Of a stretch of 64,000 nucleotides of DNA, positions 1 to 12,900 are shown one piece after another (the stretch's first letter is position 1; each line of letters begins with the position of its first letter). The DNA is from Strongylocentrotus droebachiensis (Eukaryota > Echinodermata > Echinoidea > Camarodonta > Strongylocentrotidae). The stretch spans positions 51,140 through 115,139 of the forward strand of contig JAVYIG010006596.1 of NCBI GenBank assembly GCA_035222895.1, read 5' to 3'. Position numbers and translations under genes: made by a program. Below the pieces are notes generated by a model, which was not told the DNA's origin, made no database searches, and was given only the letters and a program-made list of their open reading frames with translations.

Positions 1-3000
1 CCTGGAAAATGTAAAAACTTGGCTAGGGAAATTCGCCTTTTTAGGGTTACACATTAAAGTTTATATAATTAGAGTATAGCATAATAATGTTGTTTGGCCG
101 GGAAGGGCGCGTGTCCCCTATTCCTCCCCCTGGATCACATTATTGCAAGGAAGCAATCACCTATATTGTTCAAAATGAAATTCTTAGATAACTAAAAGAA
201 TTTTGATTTTGTTTCGTTCGTCTTTTGTTGTTATTGTTATGTCCGTTCACAAACTAAAAGTTGTTTCTCATCTAACACTCTTAAAAGATGATCGTTGTGA
301 TTGGGACATTCCAACATTTCCCCCCTAACCTTTATTGCACACTTATTGTTGAACAGTTTTAGATCAATTTGATAATAGCAGTCAATAACTTTACTGACCA
401 ACGTCATCCCCGTAAAATTGTGGAGACCGGAAAGCGCTATTTCAGGACAAATTTATGAAGTGGAAAATTTAATATCGGCATTATGATGTTTACACATGGG
501 AGGTGTTTACATGTTTTTCTCTAGCCTTCCACGCATGTGTATGGTATGAGTGAGATTAGCCCAGTAGCCAATACTCCGTCTATTTATAATCACCCGCTAT
601 CCTGTTTTGATGGAAATTCCTAAACGTAATTTGACGGGGCGGGAATCTGGTTTGGCTGGACGGGCAAATGGCACGAAAAAACAGCAGTTTGCAAATAGTC
701 CATATATTTAATGATGCATTTTGGAGGAGAACTTAGACCCTTCAGGTCTCTATAACATATTTATGTCATGCACGCATAAAATTCTGAGTTATTTTGTCAT
801 GCCTGAAAGTAAAAATAATCAAAACTATTGTCATACAATGGAAACAGAACTTCATGAAGTAAAGCTACAGTTTTATTACATATGCCTTTTCATATTACAA
901 AATAAGTGTTTGTGATTATAATGATAAACATCTAACCTGCATGATTGTGTCAAATGTTTCCATATTACTTTTAGACGTCATTTTCCTGACCCATCTTAAA
1001 GTTAGGAATTTATTCCCTACGCGTGATCCTTTTTTCTAATGAACCTCTTAGTCTTACTGTCGTCTACACCACTGCGCGGGAAAAGATCGTGGATTAACCT
1101 CTCAATTTTTCACTCAGACATGTCTTGAAAACTTCGCCCACATAATCAGCAATGATGACGTCTGAACGCAGACCAAGTAAAATTAATCAACAACTGATCT
1201 ACAGATAATTCCATTAAAAAAGAATAACATCTTTTGTTGCAATAAGCAGCTGTATTTTGCTCATCTGAGGTATTATCTTGTACACCCAGGTTTGTATCCA
1301 ACTCGCTAAAGGCATGTCACGCCTTTAATCTTAATTTGGACAATTACAAGGCCCCTCTAAGTAAGATATATCACTCCTTCTCCTAAACATTCGTAATCAC
1401 TCCATAATACTTTCTTCCATGCCTCCAACCAACCCATCTCATTATCTTCGCCGGTTCCTGAGGTTCCTGAGGGCGATCGAATAATGATGATGACTCGAAT
1501 AGATCACTGGATATTGTAAACATGGAAGACACTAGTGACCTCGGCGAATGGCTAGAGAAGCCCATCTGAGGTCTATATTGAGACAAGTCCTGAGATTCAT
1601 CACATATTTGTGAGCTTATCATTCCCAGCTGTAACCTCGAAGCCTGACGTGCCTTCTCTTTTTGATTTTATTAAAAACTTCAAAGATAAACAAGTCTTAA
1701 ATTGAGGACAAGACACAAAACATGCGTCTTGCAATCGCGGGCCATCGCTATAAAGCTTTTGAAGGAGGTGTTCAAACTAAAAGTATCTGCGAAATTAGAA
1801 ACGAGAAGAAGAAGATATCCTCAGATTTAAAGTACAGATGCCGATTGAATGTTGCCGTTGTCAACCCCTGCCCTATATTCATGCTGGCAACTACGATTCC
1901 AATTTATGTAATTTTCTCAAAGCCTGCATTCTCTCTATGATGCTTTTGTCGAAGAAAAATGGAATTAATTGACGCAAGCCAAAGAACACCAGTGAATTAA
2001 TATTATTCGCTGTGAAAAGTAGTATCAAAGCCGTAATCATCTGAGATCTTGTTCTCTATTCCCCCCTCTCCTCCTTCTTACTTGAAAAATACGAATCTTT
2101 GTCGTCCATTAAGCAAAGTAGATTTTCAAATGGAGCCCAAAACAAACAAGAACTCTTGAGATTGAAGACTGAAATAGGAGAAATAAGTGCCGGGAGGCAT
2201 TTTCCATTTGCGCTTGGCATAATGAAAATATCACTAAACAAATTCGATTCAGTCTCCATGGTTAGCTTCGTGCGTAGTAACCGAATTTAAACAAACCCTT
2301 CCGCCCCTCTGCGTGGTGGATCCAAAATGGTGCAGAAAGGGTGTGTACTTGGGGGAATATCCCTACAAAAGATCCGCCTTACCCGTACATCTGTTTACTA
2401 ATGCGAGATGGGATTCAGCTATATACAGCGGTTATTCCATACGTCATTCCAGTGGGGCGTCGCTAAAGTAAAGGGGGTGGGAGAGACACCCTCATTCCAC
2501 AGCCCTTTAATTCTTTATCATTCAAAATGTTAGTGACTTATTGAGATTTTTTTGTCGCCTGTATTATTAATTCTGTCATAGTTGGGAAAAAGTAAACCTG
2601 TGGAGAACTATCATGGTACTTTTTGTTTCCCATTGTCGGCACATTTTAGAATCTGAAGTCTCTTTTCATTGGTGAATAATGTTGCTTGCCTGTAGGTAGT
2701 TTTGTTTGCTTCCCCTTTCAAATCGTGCTAGAAACGTCCCTGTATTCACCTATCTGCGTATCATATTCACCGACGCATGTGTGATGTTATCCGAGTTGCT
2801 TTTAATCTCACAATTCCAAGATGAATTATTGATGAATATAAGATTGAAGAAAAGTCTAGCAGATAACCACATTAGGATTTCATGTTCAGATGAATTATTC
2901 CAAAAACGTTCGTTGAAATCTGCCCATCTGTAAGCGATGTGGCATATACGGTACAGTACGTCATTTGTGCATGGTTGCCGATTTTGCAGCTGGTTGATAA

Positions 3001-3465
3001 AACAAAACTAGATTTAACAAAATAAACAATTCCATGACGACGCTTGGTTTTTATATTTAATGAGAAACCATTATATCAATACTGAACTAGGAAATTATTA
3101 CGTCTGTCATTATCATTTGTCATAATTTTCGAGAGAATAGACATTATCACGATCACGTTGCTGTTGTTAATTTTATTGTAGAAGTGCATGTATTGATTTC
3201 CATTCGACAGTTTAATGACCTTACTGTTTAAGATGTATCTTGCATCGAAATTAAATTTGTCAATAATCTTGAGTAATTTTCTACTGGATAACTGTCATAA
3301 GCATGATTGTATCTTATCATTTACTTGACCACACTTTTGTGCACGCTGACAAACACTGGCGTCGAATCAGTTATATTCTTGTTCATACAATAGAATTTCA
3401 TTCATATAACTCACCACTTATAATTAGACAATATTACATTTCTAGAGAATGAAGAAAAGTCTTAC
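1..3465. other. Non-coding AT-rich stretch, nothing recognised
   Basis: Both strands were read. Only short open frames occur, without recognisable protein motifs or convincing splice contexts. No tRNA, repeat family or long hairpin was recognised. It could be intron or 3' flank of the possible minus-strand gene whose first exon may lie at 3466-3766, but nothing here proves that. Confidence 0.4.
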
Positions 3466-3766
3466 CTATTTGGAAGCCTTGTCCGGAGACTGCAAAAGCC
3501 ATCAAAACAATAAGAAACTGATATCCTAGTAGCGAGAAAACGAGAAGGAATTGAGAAAACCGACAAAAAACGGACGCAGGAGGAGGAGCAGGAGGCTGAT
3601 CACGACTGTGAAGACTACGTTTACGACGACGACGATGACGACGACTAAGGCGGCGCTGTTGAGGCTGCTGGTGTTGGTAATCATTGAAATGATAGCAATT
3701 AAAATGATAACGACAAACTGAACTTGAATGGGATTTTTGTTTGCGGTCCGCGGGCACTGGCCGCAT
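3466..3766 (-). CDS. Possible first coding exon with signal-anchor-like segment (unidentified gene)
   Basis: The minus strand is open for about 100 codons from an ATG at 3764-3766. The conceptual product begins with a polar, His/Gln/Arg-rich stretch containing an RRHRRRRKR tract, then a Pro-rich PPAPPP stretch, then a hydrophobic segment of about 25 residues (FSQFLLVFSLLGYQFLIVLM continuing AFAV) and SGQGFQ. The frame runs straight into a strong splice donor, AATAG|GTAAGA, at 3465, leaving phase 1. A hydrophobic segment followed by a phase-1 intron is typical of genes for secreted or membrane proteins. Local GC is higher than in the flanks because of GAC/GTC trinucleotide runs, which could also produce the Arg-rich frame by chance. 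I do not recognise the protein and cannot point to its second exon, so this stays a candidate. Confidence 0.35.
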
Positions 3767-6220
3767 GCTTCTTATTCACATGCCCACTGCCTAGATCCTT
3801 GAAGGAGCTCAGATTGACTCCAACTTAAGTTCCAGAATAATGGATGGATTCAAATTAACATCAAGAGTTGATTCTCTCCAAAATGCACAATTAGTCAAGG
3901 GATTTAGTAGATTACTCATGATGTAGGCTTTAATATTTCATGTGAAGCAAATAGAAAATATCCATTGTAAATAGACCACATTGTTTCAACGCAGAAATGG
4001 ATTGTGTAGAGTAGTATGCCCGCCTTGAAGATCTAATATAGGCATATGAGCTAATTATTAGTTTAATTACGAAGAAACTAGAAAACAGTTTTTAATCGAT
4101 ATTGAACGTTGATTAAGAATCACACAGATGCTCATCTCATGGCATCCAATTATACTTTTATTCCACGATTCCATTTCCAATCTCACCGAATACATCGACA
4201 TGACCATTGATCCGTACGTCACAGAATGTTATCCGATTCTCAGAGAGCAAAAAAGGCTCAATGCGTAGGTTGATAGCATCGATGCAAGTACAGCAGTGAT
4301 TCCATTCTCCTCATGGAGTTAAAGAATAAAATACATTTAAATTTGAGATCGGAAGACATGTCCGCTTCATATATACATAACTAACATCGCATGAACCTAA
4401 GAAGGTTTTCTCGAATGTTACATTTCATTACATTGTTCTATGCGAATGTTTCATAATTTTCTGACGGTTTTCGTTTGAAATTAGGACACAAGAACGACGA
4501 ATCCGACTTGAATCACTGTGTTCAATGCGATCTCCTTCTTCTATGAGTGTACATCTTGGTCAGTCCATGAGAAAATACATATCCATTGTTAGATGTAGAT
4601 CAGCAAGTCACGGGAAACCCTCTGTAATTACAAATATAAGACAATAGTATTAAAGTTATGAATAATTTGACTTTTCTTTTCAACGTAACAGGGATCACAC
4701 AAAAAGTTAGGATTGCAAAGATATATCTCTCCGATATTTAAAAACAAGGTTCGTTATTTGCTCAAGAAGTACATGAGCCACTTAAACATTGACTAATCAT
4801 CAAAAAAATACATTTGAATAAAATCCTATGTGAATTAACGAAAGTCCCCACAGTGTATTAAATCGTATTTTGTTCCTCTGGTTATTCATCGATAAATTTT
4901 ATATTTTAGTCTTTTAGTCGCTTTCTAGAACACTCTCGAATGAATTATGAATGAATCATAAAATCCATTATATATTTACTTATCAAAGCCATCAATCAGG
5001 GTAAATTTCATTTTAAAGATTTCGCCAAGCCGCCAAGTCGTATGAAATGGACTTGTTATCACCCGGTTTAAGATCCCCATAGTATATCAAAGTAATTTAT
5101 CAAATGGTTTTTATCGATAAATCAAGCACACTTAGAACAAGCCGGCGTATGCCATACTACGCATTAAACAAACCGCTAATGTTCCACTTTTGGAGACTCT
5201 TAAAATATGAAACACTTAGCATAAAAGAAATATAGAATAATATTATTTCAAGTGGCATTAATGATGAGATTCCATGCGTGTGAAGTCTGTGAGTGTGTGT
5301 GAGGGGGTGGGGAGAGGAAAGGAGGGAGTGGCGGTAATGTGCTACAATTCATTTTCCAAAAATGTATACAATCTTGGAAAGTCATTTTTTGGATTTTCTT
5401 TTAACCCTAAAATGTCCCAATTTAGGCTGCATCTTAAGGATGAAGCTCTGAGAGTTTTACACCATTAACCTGAAAAGTGCGACATTGAACCAAAAAGGCA
5501 TACCATGCACGCTTTCAATAGCGCTCCTTGAATGGCTGGTTAATTATGAGAGTCTCCCTACTAGATAATGTAGGTCATAACCCTAAACTATTGGGACGTT
5601 TTAGGGTTCGAGTTGTCCACTTCCATTATTTTTAACATGCGTTTCATGGAATGGTTGTTGAAGAAGATTACCATTTACCATTTACGAGCGAAAATACAAA
5701 TGCATAACACGATTTCGGCATGTACGTTTAATCAACATTGATCAAACAAACGAAACACATGATAAAAATTGTTTGTGAAAAGGAATTATCATACTAGATC
5801 TGAGCACATACAATCTATAAGTAAGGTTTGGGAGAATGAATACAAAATGAGAGAGAAATTGAAAAAGACACACGAAACCGAGAGTGAGAACAATTCTGAT
5901 TTTGACTCGATATGAAATGGAAGGTTACCTGCCGCCTGAAGCAGAACTAATATATCACGTTCCAAGTCATATTACAAAAACTGAAAAATAATAAACAATC
6001 TGGATATTAAACTGGTGACCATAGCAACATGGCACATTCTCTCCAGCCCCCTTTCTCTCTCTTTTTATAATTCTATCTTTATCTCTCTCATAATAATGAT
6101 AATAATACTAATAGTGGCTCATGTCCTGTATATTGCCACTCTCGGCGTTCCATTATTATCCTAGCTTTAGCACAGCTATAATATGATTACAGCACTGAAG
6201 TATTTTAAGGAATTAAATCA
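3767..6220. other. Non-coding stretch, nothing recognised
   Basis: No gene, RNA or repeat family was recognised. If 3466-3766 is a real first exon, this would be its 5' flank. A short GT-rich patch lies near 5270-5330 and a pyrimidine-rich patch near 6040-6095. Confidence 0.4.
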
Positions 6221-6362
6221 TGCTAGATACCCATTTACCTCACCTGGGTGGAGTGCGGCAAGAATATATTAATGTATTGCCAAGGGACATTAGTGCGGCG
6301 ACAGGGATTCGAGCCCCGTACCTTGTGGTTGACAGTCCGGAGACTTATCCACTGGACCACAA
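6221..6362 (-). repeat. tRNA-derived SINE
   Basis: On the minus strand there is a polymerase III promoter arrangement: box A-like TGGTCCAGTGGATAAGTC followed about 35 bases later by box B-like GGGGCTCGAATCCC (complement of 6304-6318). The tRNA-like part is followed by a non-tRNA tail that includes CACCCAGGTGAGG and AAATGGGTATCTAG. It does not close into a proper tRNA cloverleaf with acceptor stem, so it is a SINE rather than a tRNA gene. Tails of this kind are familiar from SINEs of marine invertebrates. Confidence 0.7.
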
Positions 6363-6440
6363 CAACACTCTCGTCACCATCACTGATCATGACCATCATC
6401 TAAATGATCGTCATTATCATCATCGTCGTCGTCATCATCA

Positions 6441-6465
6441 TGTCTCCCTCTCGCTCTCTCTCTCA

Positions 6466-6504
<39 letters not shown>

Positions 6505-6506
6505 CT
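6441..6506 (+). repeat. (CT)n microsatellite
   Basis: Nearly pure CT dinucleotide repeat with a few interruptions, directly preceded by a CAT/CGT trinucleotide-rich tract (6380-6440). It makes spurious Ser/Leu-rich open frames in several phases. Confidence 0.95.
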
Positions 6507-7226
6507 CCACACTCTTTTTGCTGACTATAAACTGTTCTGGCTCACGCTCCTTCAATCTTTTATCACAATTTCAGTTCCATTTATAGATTACATTTGATTA
6601 TCATTTTCTGTCTTTTTAGTCTTCGGTTGAAATGATATAATGAATAAGTTAGTCATTAATATATAACAATATAATATAATATAATAATGATAATTACTAA
6701 GATCATTATTGACGAGGAAATTGGTTTCCATTAAACATATAAATAATTTCAAATTATCATATAAATTGAACTGATTTCAATAACCAGGAGTGTCTAATAA
6801 CGTCTTTAGGAGATAGTGTCAGTAATCTGCCGCATAAAATGTAAAACGGGCAACGATGGAGCATCTACTTATTTGGCACAAACTCTTTACCAGCACCATC
6901 ACATCCTAAAAATAAAACATCCAGACAAGGTCTCATTCATAAATCAAGTCACATGCAATTATGAATCTTTATATAAAGTCTGAGTAATCTGGTTACACGG
7001 AAACCATGCATATAGATCGAGGCGTTGTAATTTCAAGAAAAGCGCTCCTCAAGACAGTTGGTGCATGTTGGCGCATTACTATGCAAGGAACACACACCCA
7101 ACGCCCCAGCCAGCCCAAGGCTTTAATATTGTAGAGGATTGCAGCGTGATCAGTCAGAGAATGGCCTTACCCATCTATATACCTCAGCGTACCTCTTAAT
7201 ATCTTTCAAAGTTTGCAAGAAAGCGA

Positions 7227-7384
7227 CCTGGGGGGGGGGGGGGGGGCGTTTCACAAAACTTGTCATCAGTGACAAAATGACAATTTTTGTTATAAGCTAC
7301 TGATATCCTTGCTTCTGATTGGTTATCAGCAGATTTGTCGCCGACTTTTGTCATTGAAAAGGGGCTTTGTGAAACGGGTCCCTG
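7227..7384. mobile_element. MITE, GTTTCACAAA family (copy 1)
   Basis: The element starts CCTGG plus a G run and GTTTCACAAA. It ends TTTGTGAAACGGGTCCCTGG, giving terminal inverted repeats built on CCTGG...GTTTCACAAA. The interior includes TGACAA-type inverted subrepeats around GATTGGTTATCAGCAGATTTG. A second copy in opposite orientation lies at 54810-54966, just after TCF25. It is non-coding. The superfamily is not assigned because no clear target duplication is visible. Confidence 0.75.
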
Positions 7385-7559
7385 GACGTCAGATTTATCA
7401 TGGTTGTCAAGGCAGCTAAAATGCTTGAAATTGACTGCCATTTTGTTAGGATGTAGACACGAATCTTCTCTAGCTATAGAGTTCATTATATTCGCATGAG
7501 TTCAAGTAATGGAATGGCTTCCAGCATCGTTTTGCGGCCTGCTGCCATCCTTCTTACTT

Positions 7560-7892
7560 ACTTTTATCCCCCCAAATTCCCCTCTCTGTTTTTTACCCTG
7601 TTTTTTTCCTTTATTCTTTTCCAACAAAGTAATTCCCTCTACCCCCTTACTTACTGTCGCCCTGCGTGGTTGACATGTAGTTTTTTTTTATTGTTCTGAT
7701 ATTTTGTGTATATGTTTACGGTTATATATTGTGTATATTGAAAAACACATCTTTTTCGCAGTTTGTAGTTGTAAGACTATTTTTCTCAATATATGTATTT
7801 ATGTAATTTTCATTTTCATTTACTGTAAGAGCTTTGGGCTTTATGGGAAAAACGCGATATAAGTAATAATAATAGTAATAATAATAATAATA
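7560..7892 (+). mobile_element. LINE 3' end (5'-truncated), AAT-tailed
   Basis: A pyrimidine-rich stretch with multiple TTTT/CCCC blocks is followed by GGGCTTTATGGGAAAAACGC, GATATAAG and then AATAATAATAAT repeats ending near 7892. This is the layout of CR1/jockey-like LINE 3' UTRs that end in a short microsatellite. No reverse transcriptase sequence remains, so the assignment rests on layout only. Confidence 0.45.
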
Positions 7893-8419
7893 AAATCTTT
7901 TGCTTGCCTTGGATTTCCAGTTCTGTTTGTAATATTACGCTTTCCTATTTGTAAACCAAATTATGATTACATGAAATTAAATGAAAGGGAAGGTGAATTC
8001 ATGCAGAATCAAACCGATTCGACTGTAATTTGAAAATATTAAAGAGCTACCTTTAAATGGTTTCTCATGTTGATAGGAGTGATTAAAGAGGGGTTGCTAA
8101 GGGACTCTCTGTATAAATCAGCTAAGTGTTCTATGCCCTGGAGCCCAGACGTTTTACGCCGAATCGAACAGGTGTTCAGATTTCAGCCTCGCATAATGTT
8201 ACCCATGTTACAAATGAAACGGGAGACAGAGAACTTACTGTTCCTCATCAAGCGATAGGGGAACGAAAGCACCCTTTGCGAATGGTAAAATATAAAATGT
8301 CATGTTTTTGTTTCGAGCATCTAAAAGCAAGCATAAAGTTATCCCAAGGCCATGATATGAATTAAAAAAAAAAAAAAGACACAACCAATTTTTTTGTTTG
8401 TTTTAGTTTTATTTTGTTT

Positions 8420-8525
8420 ATAGATAATAATAATAATAATAATAATAGTGGCTATTAATTTTGTATAGCGCACAGGTCCACTTTTCGGTGCTTATGGCGC
8501 TTCATCCGCTTAATAAAGGCCTGTA
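8420..8525. repeat. Dispersed repeat with (AAT)n and TATAGCGC motif
   Basis: AATAATAATAAT is followed by GGCTATTAATTTTGTATAGC, GCACAGG, and an inverted GCGC-bearing sequence (TTATGGCGCTT). A similar unit is at 47337-47405, where AATAAT is followed by TTTATATAGCGC and later AAAGCGCT. It is probably the terminal part of a MITE or LINE. Confidence 0.5.
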
Positions 8526-8857
8526 TACATTGGATTCGTAGTTCCTGTATATTATAATGTTATGAATGTGAATGCCAATGACGGTTTTTCAAGCTTTGTG
8601 CATCTTGTACAGTGTACAGTATGAAAGCTAATATGATGGATTTAATTATAATAATGTCAATGTATTATATGGAGGTGAGGGTGTTAAGAGAGAAGCCTAA
8701 CATTCTCCTAACAAATGCTTCATTAAACATGAGTTGTTTGACATTGAGTCGAGGGTTTCATGATTAGACAGTGCAGAGCGCATCTATGCAAATTAGCTCC
8801 GTCTGGGTGACGTCAAATCGCATCAGTGTTCTGCATCGGACGAGCAGCTCGGAGGCC

Positions 8858-9230
8858 AGAGAGTTATCAAGTTCACATGTAGGATCCAAAGAGGGACAAT
8901 CTGTTGCTACACCGTCTGTATAAATTCAAGGTTATATATTTCTGTCATCCAGACAACTTTCATTTGCATAGATACCCTCCGCGATGTCCAATCATGAAAC
9001 ACCCATCTCCGTTATTAACCTAAACAAGTTTAGATTGTATTACCTAAGGCAAGAGAGTTATCAAGTTCACATGCTGGATCCAAAGAGAGGCAATCTGTTG
9101 CTCTATCGTCTGTATACAGTCAAGGTTATATAGTTTTGTCATCCAGACGACCCTAATTTGCATAGATACCCTCCGCGGTGTCTAGTCATGAAACACCCAT
9201 CTCCGTTAATAACCTAAACAAGTTTAGATT
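8858..9230 (+). repeat. Tandem duplication, unit about 194 bp
   Basis: 8858-9036 and 9052-9230 are near-identical direct copies beginning AGAGAGTTATCAAGTTCACA and ending ACCTAAACAAGTTTAGATT. Each carries one ATTTGCATAGAT octamer motif. Scattered substitutions between the copies show that the duplication is not brand new. Confidence 0.85.
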
Positions 9231-9250
9231 TCCTCCCATCTCCCTGGTAT

Positions 9251-9259
9251 TATATAAGG
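9251..9259 (+). promoter_or_regulatory. Possible TATA box
   Basis: TATATAAGG lies 21 bases downstream of the end of the tandem duplication and about 85 bases downstream of the nearest octamer. No open reading frame or known transcript start follows, so this is only a candidate core promoter. Confidence 0.25.
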
Positions 9260-9930
9260 GTGTGGTAAAACGATTCATTAGGTATGATACCTATATGAAA
9301 GCTAGTAAATTCACCTTTCGTTGTCTTACTAATGGTACTGGAGCTCAAATGTTTTGATAAACTGTAAAAAATATGTCGGGTAATTTATTTTGTATCAGAT
9401 TAGACCCCTCAGTCGACCAGATGCACTGTATATGCATAAAAAGAAACTTATCCATCCTTTATGCGTCATAATTAATATGTAACAAATCAATATTCTGTTT
9501 GTAAACATACACATGTTTAATGTCAAAGACTTTAATTAACTGATTGTCCAGGAGAGCAGGACTATACAAAGTATCAATGTAGTGAATATTTTGTTCTCGT
9601 ATGTTCTATTTCCACATTGTAATTGTACAGCCTGTATCGGTATTCAAAGATACAGAGAAGATTATTAAGCATGCAGCATCACGGCTTCCAAAGCATACTG
9701 TCAAAAGCGAAGATCATATCTATTAAACTTGCGAGAAGGTCTGTTGATATTAAGATTGATGTGTTTGATGGCAAATTTATATCGCATTGAATGCTATAAA
9801 CAAGTGAACATTCTGATTTATAGCGGGATGACGGTAGCGTAGAGGAACGCGAGGGATGCATCTTCAGACGACGGGTTGCGATGAGGATGGTGTATAGGAG
9901 AGACGGAGCGCATCTATGCAAATGAGAGCT

Positions 9931-12900
9931 GTCTGAGTGAATTCGCATCTCGCCACCTACCAATCTCCATCGAGTAGCAAGAGAACCCTGCAGAGATCAG
10001 AGTAGCACTCATGTGATCACATTCATGTTGCCTTCAATACATACGTGTCATTTGATCCTGGTCATGCATAAGGCTTCCTTTATTATCGACTACATACACC
10101 GTCTTTGTCTCTGTCTCCTCCGATACTCCTCCAGGCAATGCACTTCAACTACATTAGGCCACAGTAATGTACACTGGCTGTACAAACCTTGCGCTGTAGA
10201 CATTTCTGCCATTTCTTTAATAAAGGCTACAAGGAACTCGAAGTTCAATTATTTCATGGTTCGATAATTACATCAAGAACTTTAATTGCATTGGTATGCA
10301 CTCGGAACTTGTATTTTGCATGGTCTTTATTCACTATTATTTACTTATTTTGATCTCGAAAAAGAGTCATCGTTTTTTCATTCAATAAGTATGTAAATTT
10401 GAATTTGCTATGCAGCTTAATAATAATTTTATTCCCTTTTATTGAAAACCAAACATGATCATAATCAAAGCAAGCACTCGGATTATGTATGTCATTAGGC
10501 ATTAAATCCAACCATTTTGCGACTTATAGACGTCAAGCGGTAAGTCTCGTTTACTATCTACAATTCATAAATGCACTTAGGCCTACTTTTTTTTCCCGAG
10601 AGAATATTATTGCCTCAAACAGAAAATTTGAGTGGGTGTAATTTTCTCTGTTTTGTTTTGATAAAAGGCAACATCCTTCAGTTTCATGTTACATCAGAGC
10701 TGGAGCATTCTAGCTATCAAGGGACCGTCGGATGAAAATGTCACCCACAAATTAGATTGAAATCTGAGATATACCGGGCCGGTTCTAATCAATATAACAC
10801 AAAGTTCACAAACCCTTTAAGGGCATCCAAGATGGCGACCAGACACCCCAAGACCCTGAAGGAATACGTTTAATGTGATAGCAATAATCACTGTCTGCCC
10901 CCCATACGTTGTCATTCAAATGTCAACTCAACTATGGCCTCCTCTTCACCTCACTCGCAGTCTACTTTATCTTCGTCCATGCGGTGTCTCGTTCAAATCT
11001 CTTTTGCGTCTGCATTGCACACCTGTATCATATTTTGTCTGTTCTTCTGTCGATCCATGTCATGTAAACAAGGGTAATTGATTCGAAGCGAGTGGCTACG
11101 CGTCTTTATTCGGTGTCTCAATTAAGGACCCACTTGTCAAGAGTATGAAATGTCAACTATAGTCATGGAAGCTTTGACAGATAATCAATATAATCATACC
11201 AGCATGTTGTAAAATAATGACAAAAACATTCTTGCGAAATAAACTCGTACTGCTGTAAGCAACATTACTGTTTCCATTTGATTTCGGAAACCATAATTAT
11301 GCGCAATCCATACACGTTCTGGAATCTAGGCTACATTAATATCCATGCGACATTATACTCTTAAAAATCCCGGGTCAGAACTGACCTCTTCCGGGTCAAT
11401 TATGACCCGGGAAAGATTCTACTATATGTATTAAAACATGGAAAAGTATTGTTAAAAAAATACCTATAATCGTCTGCTCAAACCATTATCTCTTTTATAG
11501 AAAACAAAATACGTCTCTGGGGCTTTCAGGAGACAATACTTTCATATTTGAACGTGAATTACTGGAAATGATTTACTTTAAACATTCGGGTTCTGCTTTC
11601 ATTATGGTGAGACATTTTGTTTTATGGCGGATACGTGCAGACAACTGCGTCAGTTCTGTCAACGGAACTCAATAAATTGAACGGCACACGGGGGAGAAGA
11701 GAGAAGCTTTTAAGCAATTTAGATACAATCTAGGCAGACAAATATATTGATTTAGAGATGAATTACCATGTCTAAACTCAATTCAGCCAACAGACTCGGT
11801 GACTGTTTCTGTACGTATTATTTTCTTCACCTGGCCTACTTAATTTGGGGGTATTATTGTTGGATGTTTGACGAAATTACTGTGTATACTCGGAGGGAAA
11901 TGACAAGTTTTTCATGGAATTACCGCCAATCATGTTACAGCCCTATCTGTAAAAGAAGGGGAAAAGGGACGATTCTAAATAAGATTTGAAAAACCCACAT
12001 AATTCTCTTTTAAATGAACACGGGCTAGTTGAAGTAGCGATTCACATAGTAATATTAAAGCAACTGTATAACATGAATTATATTAAGTAAAACTGCAAAA
12101 GAAAATCAAACAGAAATAAATAAATCATATCAAATAAATCAAATTAAATAGATAAACATTATAGAAGTGGAAATCGAAGGAAAAAAAGCTGCGCTTTTTC
12201 ACTTTGACAGATAAGCAACAGTTACTTTTAATCGAAATATTATGATTATAACTGTTATAAACTGAACTCCTTAATTTGTATTATCTATGATTTTTAGAAG
12301 ATGGGGGTCATAATACCGATTATACTTTGTAGGCTAAGTATGCACATTCCAAAAGAGTCGCATGGACAAATTGTAAATCCGCCACTTGTAAGTCTGGTGA
12401 GTTTTCATTGTTATAGTGTTTTTTTTCTGTTTGATTATGAGGTAAATTGAAGCAAATCTAACACCAAGTGTGGAAGGAAAAATTGTTGAAGTAAACGGTG
12501 GAAGAGAGAATAACTTATCAGTTTCACGAAATGGAAGGGAAAGTTATAATCAAACATGAAATTTCGAGGGGAAAATACATGTAATGTAGTTAGAGAAATG
12601 CTCATGTAGTTAAAGAATTCTCAGCATAAACCCCCAACATTTTCAAAGACTCGATCCAACAAAGTCCAGCCGTTGTCTGCTCTTGTGAGAAGGATTGAAT
12701 TAATAAGAAAAATGACGTACGACACGAAATACGGTTCTGTCTAAACTAGGAGAGACGGATCTTTTCCTAGTATTTTCTTCTTCAAGTGAATGGGTGAAAA
12801 GGATCACCAAAGCTATTGGTAGAAAGTAAGAGACTTGGAAAGCGTAAATATAATATTCATTTAATAATAATGTACCTTGTTTTGTTTTATTTCTAAAATT

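Larger units (their letters stand above)
8782..9923. promoter_or_regulatory. Cluster of four identical octamer-type motifs
   Basis: The 12-mer ATCTATGCAAAT, which contains the POU octamer ATGCAAAT, occurs four times: 8782-8793 and 9912-9923 on the + strand, and 8962-8973 and 9156-9167 on the - strand. The two + copies share a longer context (GAGCGCATCTATGCAAAT, with a related CTGTCTG/CGTCTG sequence following). The two - copies share GGAGGGTATCTATGCAAAT because they lie in a tandem duplication. A CRE-like TGACGTCA is at about 8809. Octamers are bound by POU factors in animals; binding here is inference. Confidence 0.4.

Noticed and set aside
1383..1622. 79-codon minus-strand ORF with a plausible-looking sequence
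   Set aside because: No homology recognised and no convincing acceptor or donor; treated as chance.
6304..6362. A tRNA gene on the minus strand
   Set aside because: Box A and box B are present, but the arms do not close into a cloverleaf and a SINE tail follows, so it is a SINE.
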